DNA of 64,000 nucleotides from Ramlibacter terrae (GCA_013127575.1 CP053418.1:744001-808000), one strand, 5' to 3'; numbered from the stretch's first letter, positions 28,224 through 37,845 are shown. Numbers and translations are program-made. The notes: generated from the letters alone by a model not told the origin.

Positions 28224-28242
28224 TGGACCGATTAAATCCGCC
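28224..28242. repeat. IS30-end-like half-site outside the element
   Basis: TGGACCGATTAAATCCGCC, matching the element's right end (TTGACCGGTTGAATCCGCC) at 16 of 19 bases in the same orientation. It could be an old IS end or the IR-like target next to which the element inserted. Confidence 0.5.
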
Positions 28243-28298
28243 ACCCCAAAGCAGCCATCCAACCCCGCTCCACCGGGCGCAACCACTCCCCCGCCCCC

Positions 28299-29223
28299 TC
28301 AATACCCGAACCTCCCCGTCCACTTCCGCTCGTACTCCATCTTCTGGAAATGCTCCGCGATGAAGTCGATGAAGGTCCGCACCTTGGCCGACAGGTGCTT
28401 GCGGCTGGGATAGGCCGGGTTGACGGTCAGGCGGGGGAGGTCCCATGCGTCGAGCACGGGCACCAGCCGTCCCGCCACGATGTCTTCGTACAGGATGTAC
28501 GTCGGCTGCACGAGGATGCCCATCCCGTCGAGCGCCGCCGCGCGCAGTACGGCCATCGTTCGATTCCAGCACGCCCTTGATGGCGACCGTGCTCACCTCG
28601 CCATCGCGCGTGAACCGCAGTTCGTGTGGGTTGTTGGCATAGGTGTAGACCAGCAGCGCATGCTTGGCCGGTCGGCCAGCTCGCGCGGCGTGCCGGCGCG
28701 GGCCGGGTAGCCCGGCGACGCGGCCAGGATGCGGCGCGTTTCGGCCAGCCTTCGGATCGTGATGTTGGAATCGGGCTCGAACTCGCGGGTGCGGATCGCG
28801 ATGTCGATGTTGTTGTCGATCAGGTCGAGGTAGCGGTTGGCCGTTTCGACATGCACGCTCACGTCCGGGTAGCGGCGCGTGTACTCCGGCAGCAGCGGCG
28901 CGATGTGCTGCATCGAGAACGAGAGCGACGCCGTCAGTCGCAGCGTGCCGGTCGGGTTGAGGGTGGAGGCGTTCACCGCCGACTCGGCGTCGTGCAGGTC
29001 GGCCGGGGATGGCCTTGCTGCGGCGCAGGAACTCCTGCCCCGTCTCGGTCACGAACAGCCGCCGCGTGTTGCGCTCGACCAGCCGCGCGCCCAGCCTCTC
29101 CTCCAGCGACGACAAGTGGCGGCTCGCGGCCGCGTTGGACAGCCCCAGTTCGTCCGCGGCACGGCTCAGGCTGCCGGTTTCGGCCACCTGCACGAACAAC
29201 GCCATCTCGCTCCAGCGGTCCAC
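28299..29223 (-). CDS. LysR-family transcriptional regulator
   Basis: About 310 residues. N-terminal winged HTH: MALFVQVAETGSLSRAADELGLSNAAASRHLSSLEERLGARLVERNTRRL. The effector domain has GTLRLTASLSFSMQHIAPLLPEY, IDIAIRTREFEPDSNI and AVLRAAALDGMGILVQPTYI. Start is GTG at 29223. Breaks near 29010 and 28558 (two bases each or one extra) and near 28667, where T restores CCTGG and gives ELADLAKHALLVYTYANNPHELRF. Divergent from the dioxygenase gene with a 45-base element between them that also occurs at 44036-44080, so it probably controls both promoters. Confidence 0.88.
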
Positions 29224-29257
29224 CGGGTCTCCTGCTGCCGGCGGCGCCGGTCATTTG

Positions 29258-29302
29258 TTGCGCCGGGCGGAAAACTCATTTGCCCCGGCGCGCTTCCGCA
29301 AA
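29258..29302. promoter_or_regulatory. 45-base conserved regulatory element, copy A
   Basis: Begins TTGCGC, contains GCGGAAAACTCATTTGC and ends CTTCCGCAAA. 36 of 45 positions match copy B at 44036-44080, with no gap. GCGGAA and TTCCGC form an inverted pair. It lies between the LysR gene and the divergent dioxygenase gene. Confidence 0.7.
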
Positions 29303-29344
29303 TTATGGCCGCACCCTACAGTTGCCGCGATCAGCGGAGACCCC

Positions 29345-30181
29345 ATGCGCAATCTGACCCGAGGACAACATCACGCAGGCGGTGATCGCGCGGCTGGCCG
29401 ATACCCCCGATCCCCGGCTCAAGGAGATCATGACCAGCCTGGTGCAGCACCTGCACGCCTTCGCCCGCGACGTGAAGCTCACCGAGGAGGAATGGTTCCG
29501 CGGCGTCGAGTTCCTCACCCGCGTCGGCCACACCACCGACGACAAGCGGCAGGAATTCATCCTGCTGTCGGACACGCTCGGCCTGTCGATGCTGACGGTG
29601 GCGATGAACAACGAGAAGCCGGCGGGTTGCACCGAAGCCACCGTGTTCGGCCCCTTCTACGTCGAGGGCGCCCCCACGTTCGACCTGGGCGAGGACGTCG
29701 CCCGGGGCGCCGCCGGCGTGCCCTGCGAGGTGCGCGGCCGGTGCGCGGCCTCGACGGCGAGCCGGTGCCCGGCGCTGAGATGCACGTCTGGCAGGCCGAT
29801 GCCGAAGGCAAGTACGACGTGCAGCGCGAAGGCGGCGACCACCAGGCGCGCGGCGTGCTGCAGGCCGGCCGCGATGGCCGCTACCACTTCCGCTCCATCC
29901 TGGCCGAGGCCTACCCGATCCCCGACGACGGCCCGGTCGGCGACATGCTCAAGGCGACCGGGCGCCATCCCCGGCGGCCGGCGCACCTGCACTTCATGAT
30001 CAAGGCGCCCGGCTACGAGACGCTCATCACCCACGTGTTCCGCAATGGCGACGCCTACCTCGACTCCGATGCGGTGTTCGGCGTGCGCGAGTCGCTGGTG
30101 GCCGACTGGGTGAAGCAGCCCGACGGGCGCTATCTCGTGGAGTACGACTTCGTGCTCAATCCGGCGAGGGCCGCCGCTTGA
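29345..30181 (+). CDS. Intradiol ring-cleavage dioxygenase (hydroxyquinol 1,2-dioxygenase type), copy 1
   Basis: About 278 residues. N-terminal helical dioxygenase domain (NITQAVIARLADTPDPRLKEIM, DDKRQEFILLSDTLGLSML), then the barrel with Fe(III) ligands: Tyr in ATVFGPFYVEGAP, Tyr in LAEAYPIPDDGPVG and the two His of RPAHLHFMIKAPGYE. It would cleave hydroxyquinol to maleylacetate; the maleylacetate reductase two genes on supports this over catechol. One extra C near 29365 (true start MRNLTEDNITQ) and a base missing near 29742 (CCWGG or G run). First gene of a tightly packed operon; the stop overlaps the TTG start of the Dabb gene. Confidence 0.88.
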   Translation: MRNLTRGQHHAGGDRAAGRYPRSPAQGDHDQPGAAPARLRPRREAHRGGMVPRRRVPHPRRPHHRRQAAGIHPAVGHARPVDADGGDEQREAGGLHRSHRVRPLLRRGRPHVRPGRGRRPGRRRRALRGARPVRGLDGEPVPGAEMHVWQADAEGKYDVQREGGDHQARGVLQAGRDGRYHFRSILAEAYPIPDDGPVGDMLKATGRHPRRPAHLHFMIKAPGYETLITHVFRNGDAYLDSDAVFGVRESLVADWVKQPDGRYLVEYDFVLNPARAAA

Positions 30182-30497
30182 TCCGCCACATCGTGATGTG
30201 GGACGTGCGCGGTGCGGGCGAGGAGAAGGCGCGCAACGTCGCGCGGCTGCAGGACAGCTTCCACAGCCTGCGCGGGCGGATCCCCGGGCTGCTGCACCGG
30301 AGATCGGCGTCGACAGCAGCGGCGCCGACTACGCCTGCGACGTCGTGCTGGTCAGCGACTTCGCATCGCAGGCGGCGCTCGACGCGTACGCCGTCCACCC
30401 CGAACACCTGCGCGTCAAGGCGGAGGTGGCGGACCTGCGCACCGCCCGCCACCAGGTCGATTACCGCGTGCCCGACGCGGGGGAGCAAACGGCATGA
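30178..30497 (+). CDS. Dabb-family (stress-responsive alpha/beta barrel) protein
   Basis: About 106 residues of the dimeric alpha/beta barrel: MIRHIVMWDVRGAGEEKARNVARLQDSFHSLRGRIPGLLHLEIG, then DVVLVSDFASQAALDAYAVHPEHLRV. Starts with TTG overlapping the dioxygenase stop and ends with an ATGA overlap into the amidohydrolase, so it is clearly a member of the operon. T is missing near 30298 (CCTGG). Dabb proteins in catabolic operons may be small cyclases, decarboxylases or binding proteins; nothing more exact can be said. Confidence 0.82.
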
Positions 30498-31841
30498 ACG
30501 ACGGCACCTTGATCCGTGGTGCGGCCATCGTCACGATGGACCGGCAGGGCGACCTCGCGCGCGGCGACATCCTCGTCAGCGGCGGCCGCATCGTGGAGAT
30601 CGCGCCCGTGCTCCACGCCGACGGCGTGGAGGTGGTGAACGCGTCCGGGTGCATCGTCATCCCGGGCCTGGTCAACGCGCACATGCACACCGGCAGACGG
30701 CGCTGCGCGGCGTGGCCGCCAACTGGACGTTGCTGGAATACTTCCGCAACATGCACGCGGGGCTGGCCACCGTGTTCGCTCCGGAAGACCTGTACATCGC
30801 CACCCGCATGGGCGCGCTGAACCAGCTCAATTGCGGGACGACGACGCTGGCCGACTGGTGCCACAACAACCCGACGCCGCAGCACAACGACGCCGCGATC
30901 GAAGGATTGAAAGCCAGCGGCATCCGCGCCGCCTACTTCCACGGCACGCCCAAGCCCGATCCGCAGCCGGGGCAGAAGCCGTTCTGGGAGGTGCCGCATC
31001 CGCGCCGCGAGCTCGAACGGTTGCTGGCGGCGCATGCGGGCGACCCGCTGCTGTCGATCCAGGCGGCGGTGCTCGGGCCGCACTACTGCACGCTCGAAGT
31101 GGCGCTGCACGACTTCCGCATGGCGCGCGAACTCGGCTTGATCGCGTCGCTGCACCGGGGCGGCGGCCCCGCGCGCTGCCCGGACGGCTGGGAGCGGCTG
31201 GAGGCCGAAGGCCTGCTGGGCCCGAACATCAACATCGTCCATGGGCACGCGCTGAGCGACGCGCAACTGGAACGTTTCTGCGCGCTGGGCATGAGCTTCT
31301 CGGCGGCGGCCGAAAGCGAGATGTCGCAAGGCCACGGCCATCCGCTGACCGGGCGGCTGCGCCGGTTCGGTCGCGCGCCTTCGCTCGGCGTCGACCGGAG
31401 AGCATGACCAGCGGCGACATGCTGTCGCAGGCCCGCATCGCGCTGGGCATCCAGCGCAGCTGGACAACGTGGCGCACCGCGAGGCGCACGGCACCATCCC
31501 GCCGACTTCCACCATCACCACGCGCGAAGCGCTGGCGTGGGTCACGATTGAAGGCGCGCGCATGCTGCAGCAGGAAGACCGCATCGGCTCGCTGGCGCCC
31601 GGCAAGCAGGCCGACCTGGTCGTGATCCGCGCGAGCGACCTCAACATGCAGCCGGTGCACGATCCGGTGAGTTCGGTGGTGTTCAGGCATCGCTGTCCAA
31701 CATCGACAGCGTGATGGTGGCCGGGCGCTGGAAGAAGCGCGCCGGCAAGCTGGTCGACGTGGACTGGGCCCAGGCCTCGAGGCGCTGCGCGCCTCCGGCC
31801 GCAAGATCACGGCGGCCATGGGCCTGCCGCAGGCGGCATGA
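30494..31841 (+). CDS. Amidohydrolase-superfamily protein (TRZ/ATZ type)
   Basis: About 450 residues. Metal-binding HxH in IPGLVNAHMHTWQTALRG, the N-terminal and C-terminal beta-sandwich strands (SGGRIVEIAPVLHADGVEVVNASG and IGSLAPGKQADLVVIRASDLNM), GTTTLADWCHN, and IVHGHALSDAQ. It would hydrolyse a C-N bond (deaminase or chloro/amino-hydrolase type) in the cytoplasm. Five losses: near 30697, 31397 (T of CCTGG), 31465 (C of CCTGG), 31692 (C of CCAGG) and 31785. Overlaps both neighbours by ATGA. It hints that the aromatic feeding the cluster carries an amino or similar group. Confidence 0.85.
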
Positions 31842-32896
31842 AAGACTTCGTCTACATCGGCCGCCCGGCGCGGGTCATCTTCGGCGCGGGGAGCTTGAAG
31901 CAACTGCCGGACGAGGTCGACCGGCTGGGTGCGCGCAAGGCGCTGGTGCTGTCGACGCCGGAGCAGCGCGCTTCGGCGGAACAGGTGGCGTCATTGCTCG
32001 GTGCGCGTGCCGCCGGGGTGTTCGATCGCGCCGTGATGCACGTGCCGATCGAGACGGCGCGCGAGGCGCGGGCGGAAGCCGCACGCATCGGCGCCGATTG
32101 CGCGGTGGCGATCGGCGGCGGGTTCAACCGTCGGCCTCGGCAAGGCGATCGCGCTGGAGTCGGCGCTGCCGGTGATCGCGATCCCGACCACCTATGCCGG
32201 TTCCGAGATGACGTCGATCTACGGCATCACCGAGGCGGGCCTGAAGAAGACCGGCCGCGCCGACCGGTGCTGCCGCGCACGGTGATCTACGACCCCGAGC
32301 TCACGCTGGGGCTGCCGGTCGGCATGAGCATCACCAGCGGCATGAACGCGATCGCGCATGCGGCCGAGGGGCTGTACTCGGCGACGACCAACCCGATCAT
32401 CGAACTGATGGCGCAGGAGGGCATCCGCGCACTCGGCCGCGCGCTGCCCGCTGTTCGCGCGCAGCCGCGCGACCTGGAAGCACGCGGCGATGCGCTGTAC
32501 GGCGCATGGTTGTGCGGCACGGTGCTGGCTTCGGTGGACATGGCGCTGCACCACAAGCTGTGCCACACGCTGGGCGGCACCTTCAACCTGCCGCACGCCG
32601 AGACGCACACGATCGTGCTGCCGCACGCGCTGGCGTACAACGCGGCGGCTGCGCCACAGGCGATGGAGCGTATCGCTTCGGCCCCGGGCGGCAAGAGTGC
32701 GCCGCAGGCGGTGTACGACCTGGCGAAGGAGAACGGCGCGCCGGTCGCCTTGCGCGACATCGGCATGAAGGAAGCCGACCTGGAGCGGGCCTGCGAGATC
32801 GCGATGAGCAACCAGTACCCGAATCCGCGGCCGCTGGAGAAGGGGGCGATCCGGCAGTTGCTGCAGGATGCGTTCGAGGGGAACCGGCCGGAGTGA
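31838..32896 (+). CDS. Maleylacetate reductase (iron-containing alcohol dehydrogenase family)
   Basis: About 352 residues: FVYIGRPARVIFGAGSLKQLPDEV at the start, GGGSTVGLGKAIAL for the nucleotide site, IPTTYAGSEMTSIYGIT, and metal-region His in SGMNAIAHAAEGLYS, HHKLCHTLGGTFNLPHAETH. It reduces maleylacetate, the product of hydroxyquinol cleavage, to 3-oxoadipate with NAD(P)H. The frame has one extra base near 32130 and one missing near 32271; between them the listed translation is wrong but stays open. Last gene of the dioxygenase operon. Confidence 0.92.
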   Translation: MKDFVYIGRPARVIFGAGSLKQLPDEVDRLGARKALVLSTPEQRASAEQVASLLGARAAGVFDRAVMHVPIETAREARAEAARIGADCAVAIGGGFNRRPRQGDRAGVGAAGDRDPDHLCRFRDDVDLRHHRGGPEEDRPRRPVLPRTVIYDPELTLGLPVGMSITSGMNAIAHAAEGLYSATTNPIIELMAQEGIRALGRALPAVRAQPRDLEARGDALYGAWLCGTVLASVDMALHHKLCHTLGGTFNLPHAETHTIVLPHALAYNAAAAPQAMERIASAPGGKSAPQAVYDLAKENGAPVALRDIGMKEADLERACEIAMSNQYPNPRPLEKGAIRQLLQDAFEGNRPE

Positions 32897-32907
32897 ACGG
32901 CCGGGAT

Positions 32908-32973
32908 GGTGCGCAGCAAGCTGCACACCCTACGGTCCCGGTGTTCGTAGGGTGTGCAGCTGCGCTGCGCACC
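32908..32973. repeat. Long imperfect hairpin after maleylacetate reductase
   Basis: Arms 32908-32934 and 32946-32973: GTGCGCAGCAAGCTGCACAC plus CCTACG against CGTAGGGTGTGCAGCTGCGC plus TGCGCAC, one small bulge, 11-base loop. No T run follows, so it is more like a mobile palindromic repeat than a classical terminator, though it could stop transcription of either convergent unit. Confidence 0.65.
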
Positions 32974-32999
32974 ACGGCCTTCCTTCAACTCCGCGCCCC

Positions 33000-33878
33000 T
33001 CAAGCCCCCGCCGCCCGCCGAATGATCTCCGCGAAATGCTTCAGCACCGGTGAGCGCGTCGCCCCCTTGTGCCACAGCATCCCCGGCGTGCGGATCGGAG
33101 TCGGGTCCTCCAGCGGGATCACGCGCAGGTCCGCCGCCTGCGACAGCGCCGTCTCCGTGATGATCCCCGCCAGGTCGGTCTGCCGGATCAGCTCCAGCAT
33201 CGGCGCCACCGAGTTGATCTGCGCTGCCACCAGCGGCTTGGCGCCGGCCTGCTCGAAGCATTCGTCCAGCAGCTTGCGCGTGACGAACTGGCGCGGCAGC
33301 AGCACCATGCGCACGTTGTGCAGTTCCACCATCCGCACGCGCCGCCGCCGCGCGAGCGGGTGCGAGGTGCCGACCACCAGCCGCAGCTCCTCGTTGTAGA
33401 GCGGCTCGAACCACAGTTCGCTGCCTTCACCGGGCCGGTACGAGACGGCCAGGTCGAGGTGGCCGGAGGCGAGGCGCTTGGTGATCATGCCGGCCGGCAG
33501 TTCCTCCACGCTCACCCGGATGTTCGGATAGTGGTTCAGCAAGGTGGCGACGCACTGCGGAACCATCCGCGTGTTGAAGCTGGAAGTGGCGCCCAGCCGG
33601 ATGCTCGCCGTGATCGCCCCGCCGGGCGCGCGCAGCGCCTGCAGGCCCCGGTCGATCTGCTGCAGCGCCGGCGTCATGTGGCTGCGCAGGATCTCGCCGG
33701 TTTCCGTCATCCGCACCCGCTTGGCGCTGCGGTCGAACAGCGGGGCGCCGAGTTCCTCTTCCAGCTGCTTGATCTGGTGCGAAAGCGTCGATTGCGTGAC
33801 GTGCAGGCGCTCCGCCGCGCGGGTGAAGTTGAGCGTTTCGGCGACGGCGTCGAAGTAGCGGAGGTGGCGGAGTTCCAT
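33000..33878 (-). CDS. LysR-family transcriptional regulator
   Basis: 292 residues, intact. N-terminal HTH: MELRHLRYFDAVAETLNFTRAAERLHVTQSTLSHQIKQLEEELGAPLFDR. Effector domain has SIRLGATSSFNTRMVPQCVATLLNHYPNIRV and LDLAVSYRPGEGSELWFEPL, the CynR/CatM-like arrangement. The start at 33878 (MELRHLRYF, the usual family start) is preferred to 33911, since a 17-base palindrome at 33900-33916 would otherwise lie in coding sequence. Divergent from the second dioxygenase, which it probably regulates. Confidence 0.92.
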   Translation of the reverse strand: MELRHLRYFDAVAETLNFTRAAERLHVTQSTLSHQIKQLEEELGAPLFDRSAKRVRMTETGEILRSHMTPALQQIDRGLQALRAPGGAITASIRLGATSSFNTRMVPQCVATLLNHYPNIRVSVEELPAGMITKRLASGHLDLAVSYRPGEGSELWFEPLYNEELRLVVGTSHPLARRRRVRMVELHNVRMVLLPRQFVTRKLLDECFEQAGAKPLVAAQINSVAPMLELIRQTDLAGIITETALSQAADLRVIPLEDPTPIRTPGMLWHKGATRSPVLKHFAEIIRRAAGA

Positions 33879-33899
33879 GTGCGGGTTACCTCGCATTGC

Positions 33900-33916
33900 G
33901 ATCGATGGCATCGATC
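33900..33916. promoter_or_regulatory. Palindromic site between LysR gene and dioxygenase 2
   Basis: Perfect palindrome GATCGATG-G-CATCGATC, 22 bases before the LysR start and 82 before the dioxygenase start. Position and symmetry fit a LysR-type binding site; binding is inferred. Confidence 0.55.
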
Positions 33917-33998
33917 ATAGCGGTCGAAATTCATCACTTTCCGGCCCGGCCGTGCGCTCCTAGACTCGCGCCGAACGGCAGCAGAAGGAGACACACGC

Positions 33999-34879
33999 AT
34001 GTCGCAACGGGAAGTCACCGATTTCACCCAGGCGGTCATCGACCGCATGGGCGAGTGCAAGGACGAACGCTTCAAGCAGGTGATGGCGGCGCTGGTGAAG
34101 CACGCGCATGCCTTCGCGCGCGAAGTCGACCTGACGCCGGACGAATGGATGGCCGGCATCCAGTTCCTCACCGCGGTCGGCCAGAAGTGCGACGAGAAGC
34201 GCCAGGAGTTCATCCTGCTCTCCGACACGCTCGGCCTGTCGATGCTGGTGGTGGCGCTGGAGCAGGCGCGCGGCTCGAAGCACCATGCCGGCGACGGCCC
34301 CAGCGAGGCGACGGTGCAAGGCCCGTTCTTCTGGCCCGGCGCGCCGCAGCTGGAACTCGGCGCCGACATCGGCGAAGGCCATCCGGGCGAACCCGCCTAT
34401 TACTTCGGCCGGGTGACCGACACGGCCGGCCAGCCGATCGCGAACTGCGCCGTCGACGTCTGGTCCGGCGACGGCGAAGGCTTCTACGACATGCAGAAGG
34501 GCGACGCCATGAGCCTGCGCGCCCAGTTCAAGACCGACGCCGACGGCAACTACCGCTTCTGGTCGATCAAGCCCAACTACTACCCGGTGCCGGGCGACGG
34601 GCCGGTGGGCGCGATGCTCGCGCGCATGGGGCGCCACCTGAACCGCCCCGGCCACATGCACATGATGCTGACGGCGCCCGGCCACGAGCGCCTGACCACG
34701 CACATCTTCGTCAAGGACAGCCCGTACCGGATTCGGATGCGGTCTTCGGCGTGCGCAACAGCCTGATCGTCGATTTCCCGAAGCACGCGCCGGGCAAGGC
34801 GCCCGACGGCCGCGCGATGGCCAAGCCGTACTACACGGCGCGCTACGACTTCCGCCTGGTGCCTTCGGCCGCCGCCTGA
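33999..34879 (+). CDS. Intradiol ring-cleavage dioxygenase, copy 2
   Basis: About 293 residues, paralogue of the enzyme at 29345. N-terminal domain DFTQAVIDRMGECKDERFKQVMAALVKHAHAFAREVDL, then RQEFILLSDTLGLSMLVVALEQARG. Iron site: Tyr in KPNYYPVPGDGPVG and His pair in RPGHMHMMLTAPGHE, but the first Tyr ligand position (GPFY in copy 1) is Phe here: ATVQGPFFWPGAP. Such a change could alter or abolish iron binding, or my alignment may be off by one. T is missing near 34729 (SPYLDSDAVFGVRNSL). First gene of a second operon running through the citryl-CoA lyase-like and CoA-transferase genes. Confidence 0.85.
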
Positions 34880-34893
34880 CCGGGAGACATGCT

Positions 34894-35698
34894 TTGAAAA
34901 TCGGCAAGGCGACGGTGCCTCGCTCCGCCATCTGCGTCTCGAGCGAAGACGCGATCGTGGTGCGCGGGTCCAACCCGGCGGAAGACCTCATCGGGCAGGT
35001 GAACTTCGGCGACTACTTCTTCCTGCTGCTGACGGGGCGCAAGCCCGATGCCGCGGCCAGCGCGGTGCTGAACTCCACGCTGGTGGCGATCGCCGAACAC
35101 GGCCTCGTGCCCAGCGTGCAGGCCGCGCGGATGACGCTTGCCGCCGCGCCCGATGCGATGCAGGGCGCGGTGGCGGCAGGCATCCTCGGCTCGGGCTCCG
35201 TCATCCTCGGCGCATCCGAAACGGCGGGCCGGCTGTACGTGGAGATCGAGCAGGCCGCGCAGCAGCATGGCGGCGACCTGCGCGCGGCGGCGAAAGCCGT
35301 GGTCGCCGCACGCCGCGCGAACAAGCTGCCCATCGCCGGCTACGGCCATCCCGAGCACAAGAAGCGCGACCCGCGCGTCGAAGCGCTGTTCGGCGTTTCG
35401 CAGCGCGCCGGCGGCGGCCAGCGCTATGTCGAGATCGCGCGCATCGTCGAAGAGATCATCCCCGAGGTCGTCGGCAAGGAACTGAAGCTGAACGTCTCCG
35501 GCGCCATCCCCGCCGTTCTGCTCGGCGTCGGCTTCCCGGTCAACGCGCTCAAGGGCGTGCCGATGCTCGCCCGCACGGCCAGCCTGATCGCGCACCTGAA
35601 CGAGGAGCTCGCCGACCCGATCGGCTTCGCGCTCTCGTACCCAGGCCACGCGCGAGTACGAATACACCGGCGGCATGCCCGGCGAGGGGGCCGCATGA
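34894..35698 (+). CDS. Citryl-CoA lyase / citrate-synthase-family protein
   Basis: About 268 residues, shorter than citrate synthase (about 430) and like stand-alone citryl-CoA lyase-type proteins. Seen: NPAEDLIGQVNFGDYFFLLLTGRKP, GSGSVILGASETAGRLYVEIEQ, and KLPIAGYGHPEHKKRDPRVEALFG, where the His of GYGHPEHKKRDPR is the expected catalytic His. Starts with TTG at 34894, 8 bases after GGGAG. One extra C near 35643 (CCCAGG for CCAGG); removing it gives ALSYQATREYEYTGGMPGEGAA and stop 35696-35698, overlapping the CoA-transferase start. It would cleave or form a C-C bond in a CoA ester; the substrate is unknown. Confidence 0.8.
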
Positions 35699-36857
35699 TC
35701 AAGGTGCTGGAAGGCGTGCGGGTGCTGGAGCACGGCACCTTCATCACCGGGCCCGCCGCCTCGATGCTGCTGGCCGACATGGGCGCCGACGTCGTGAAGG
35801 TGGAACTGCCCGGCACCGGCGACCCGTTCCGCGCCTTCAAGGGCGGCCTGTATTCGCCGCACTACCAGACGGTCAACCGCAACAAGCGCAGCGTCGCCCT
35901 CAACACCAAGAAGCCGGAAGACCTGGCACGCTTCGATGCGCTGGTGGCCGACGCCGACGTCTACCTGCAGAACTTCCGCCAGGCTTCGCCGAGCAGATCG
36001 GCGCCGGCGCCGAGCGGCTGCGCGGGATCAATCCCAAGCTGGTCTACTGCGCGATCAGTGGCTTCGGCGCCAGCGGCCCCGCGGCGGGCCGGCCGACCTA
36101 CGACACCGTGGCGCAGGCCGCCAGCGGCTTCCTGCGGCTGCTGGTCAACCCGAACAACCCGCGCGTGACGGGCCCCGCGATCGCCGACCTGGTCACCGGT
36201 TTCTATGCCGCACTCGGCATCCTCGGCGCGCTGCACGAGCGCGAGCGCAGCGGCGTCGCGCGCAAGGTGGAACTGTCGATGTTCGAGGCGATGACGCACT
36301 TCAACCTCGACGCCTTCCAGCACCTCTTCTCCGCCGACGAGGTGATGGACGCGTTCAGCCGGCCCAGCGTCTCGCAGTCGTACGTGCTGCAGTGCGCCGA
36401 CGGCAAGTGGGTGGCGCTGCACATGTCCTCGCCCGAGAAGTTCTGGCAGGGGCTGGCCACGGCGATGGAGCGGCCCGACATCTTCGAGGACCCGCGCTTC
36501 GCCAGCCGGCTTGCGCGCATCGAGAACCAGGAAGCGCTGATCGACGTCATGGGGCCGATCTTCCGCGCCCACGATCGCCCCGAGTGGTGCCGGCGTCTCG
36601 AAGCCAACGACGTGCCGCATTCCCCCATGTACACGACGGCCGAAGTGCCGGAAGATGCGCAGGCGAAGCACCTGCAGCTGTTCGTGGAGACCGAGCACCC
36701 GGTGGTGGGGTCCTGGCGCACCGTGCGCTCGCCCCTTTCCTTCGACGGCGAACGCCCGCTGGAAGTCACGGCGCCCCCGCTGCTCGGGGAACACAACGAC
36801 GAACTGCGGGACGGCTGGAAGCCGCGCACCGCCGCACCGAAGGAGACAAGGCAGTGA
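35695..36857 (+). CDS. CaiB/BaiF-type (class III) CoA-transferase
   Basis: About 387 residues: MIKVLEGVRVLEHGTFITGPAASMLLADMGADVVKVE at the start, the catalytic Asp in PTYDTVAQAASGFLRL, then DLVTGFYAALGILGALHERERSG and RKVELSMFEAMTHFNLDAFQH. It moves CoA between carboxylic acids. C is missing near 35984 (restoring CCCAGG, NFRPGFAEQIGAG). ATGA overlap with the lyase-like gene means the CoA ester made here is probably the lyase substrate or product. The third Bug receptor starts 2 bases after its stop. Confidence 0.9.
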
Positions 36858-36859
36858 CC

Positions 36860-37818
36860 ATGCGCCGCACCCTGCTGGCCGCCCTCGCGGGGCTCGTCCT
36901 CGCGGCCCCGGCGCTGGCACAGGATTTTCCGAGTCGCCCGCTCAAGCTCGTGGTGCCTTTCGGCCCCGGCACCACCACCGACATCGTCTCGCGCGTGTTC
37001 GCGGACGCCTTGGGCAAGCAGCTCGGGCAGACCGTGGTGGTCGAGAACAAGTCGGGCGCCGGCGGCAACATCGGCGCCGACCTCGTGGCCAAGGCGCCCG
37101 CCGACGGCTACACGATCGTGATGGGCACGGTCGGCACGCATGCGATCAACCCCGGCCTGTACCGCAAGATGCCCTACGACGCGCAGAAGGACTTCGCGCC
37201 GATCGGCTTCGCGGGCTACACGCCCACGCTGCTGGTGGTGGGCGCGGGCTCGCCGCACAAGACGCTGAAGGACCTGCAGTCGGCAGCCAAGGCGTCGGGC
37301 AACGTGAGCTTCGCCTCGGCCGGCAACGGCACCTCGGGCCACCTTGCCGGCGAACTGCTCAAGGCACGGCTGGGCGGCGAGATGGTGCACGTGCCGTACA
37401 AGGAAGGCGGGCTGGCCTTGTCGGACGTGATGTCCGGCCAGGTGCAGTTCATGTTCTATCACCCGGCCGCCGTGCTGCCGCAGATCAAGGCGGGCAAGCT
37501 GCGCGCGCTGGGCGTGTCGAGCGCCAAGCGCACCAACAGCGCGCCCGACGTGCCTTCGATTTCCGAGCAGGGCTTCGGTGAGTTCGACCTCGTCGCGTGG
37601 TTCATGCTCTACGCGCCCGCTGCCACGCCCGCGCCGGTGCTGGCGAAGCTGCGCGACGCCGTCAACCGGTGGTCGCCCATCCCGACGTGAAGGCGAAGCT
37701 CGCGGCGCAGGGCCTGGAAGTGCCCGCGCTCAAGCCCGACGAGCTCACCGCCTTCGGCCGCACCGAAATCGCCAAGTGGTCCGAGCTCGTGAAGCGCTCG
37801 GGCGCGCAGGTCGATTGA
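36860..37818 (+). CDS. Bug-family (TctC) tripartite tricarboxylate receptor
   Basis: Third Bug receptor, about 320 residues: signal peptide MRRTLLAALAGLVLAAPALAQ, FPSRPLKLVVPFGPGTTTDIVSR, KSGAGGNIGADLVAKAPADGYTI, HVPYKEGGLALSDVMSGQVQFMFYHPAA. A base is missing near 37671 (CCTGG or GGG). GTG at 36854, overlapping the CoA-transferase stop, is another possible start. Inside an operon with dioxygenase, lyase and CoA-transferase genes, it should bind the carboxylated aromatic or an intermediate that the cluster uses. Confidence 0.9.
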
Positions 37819-37845
37819 TCCAACGACAACGACAGGAGACACAGC

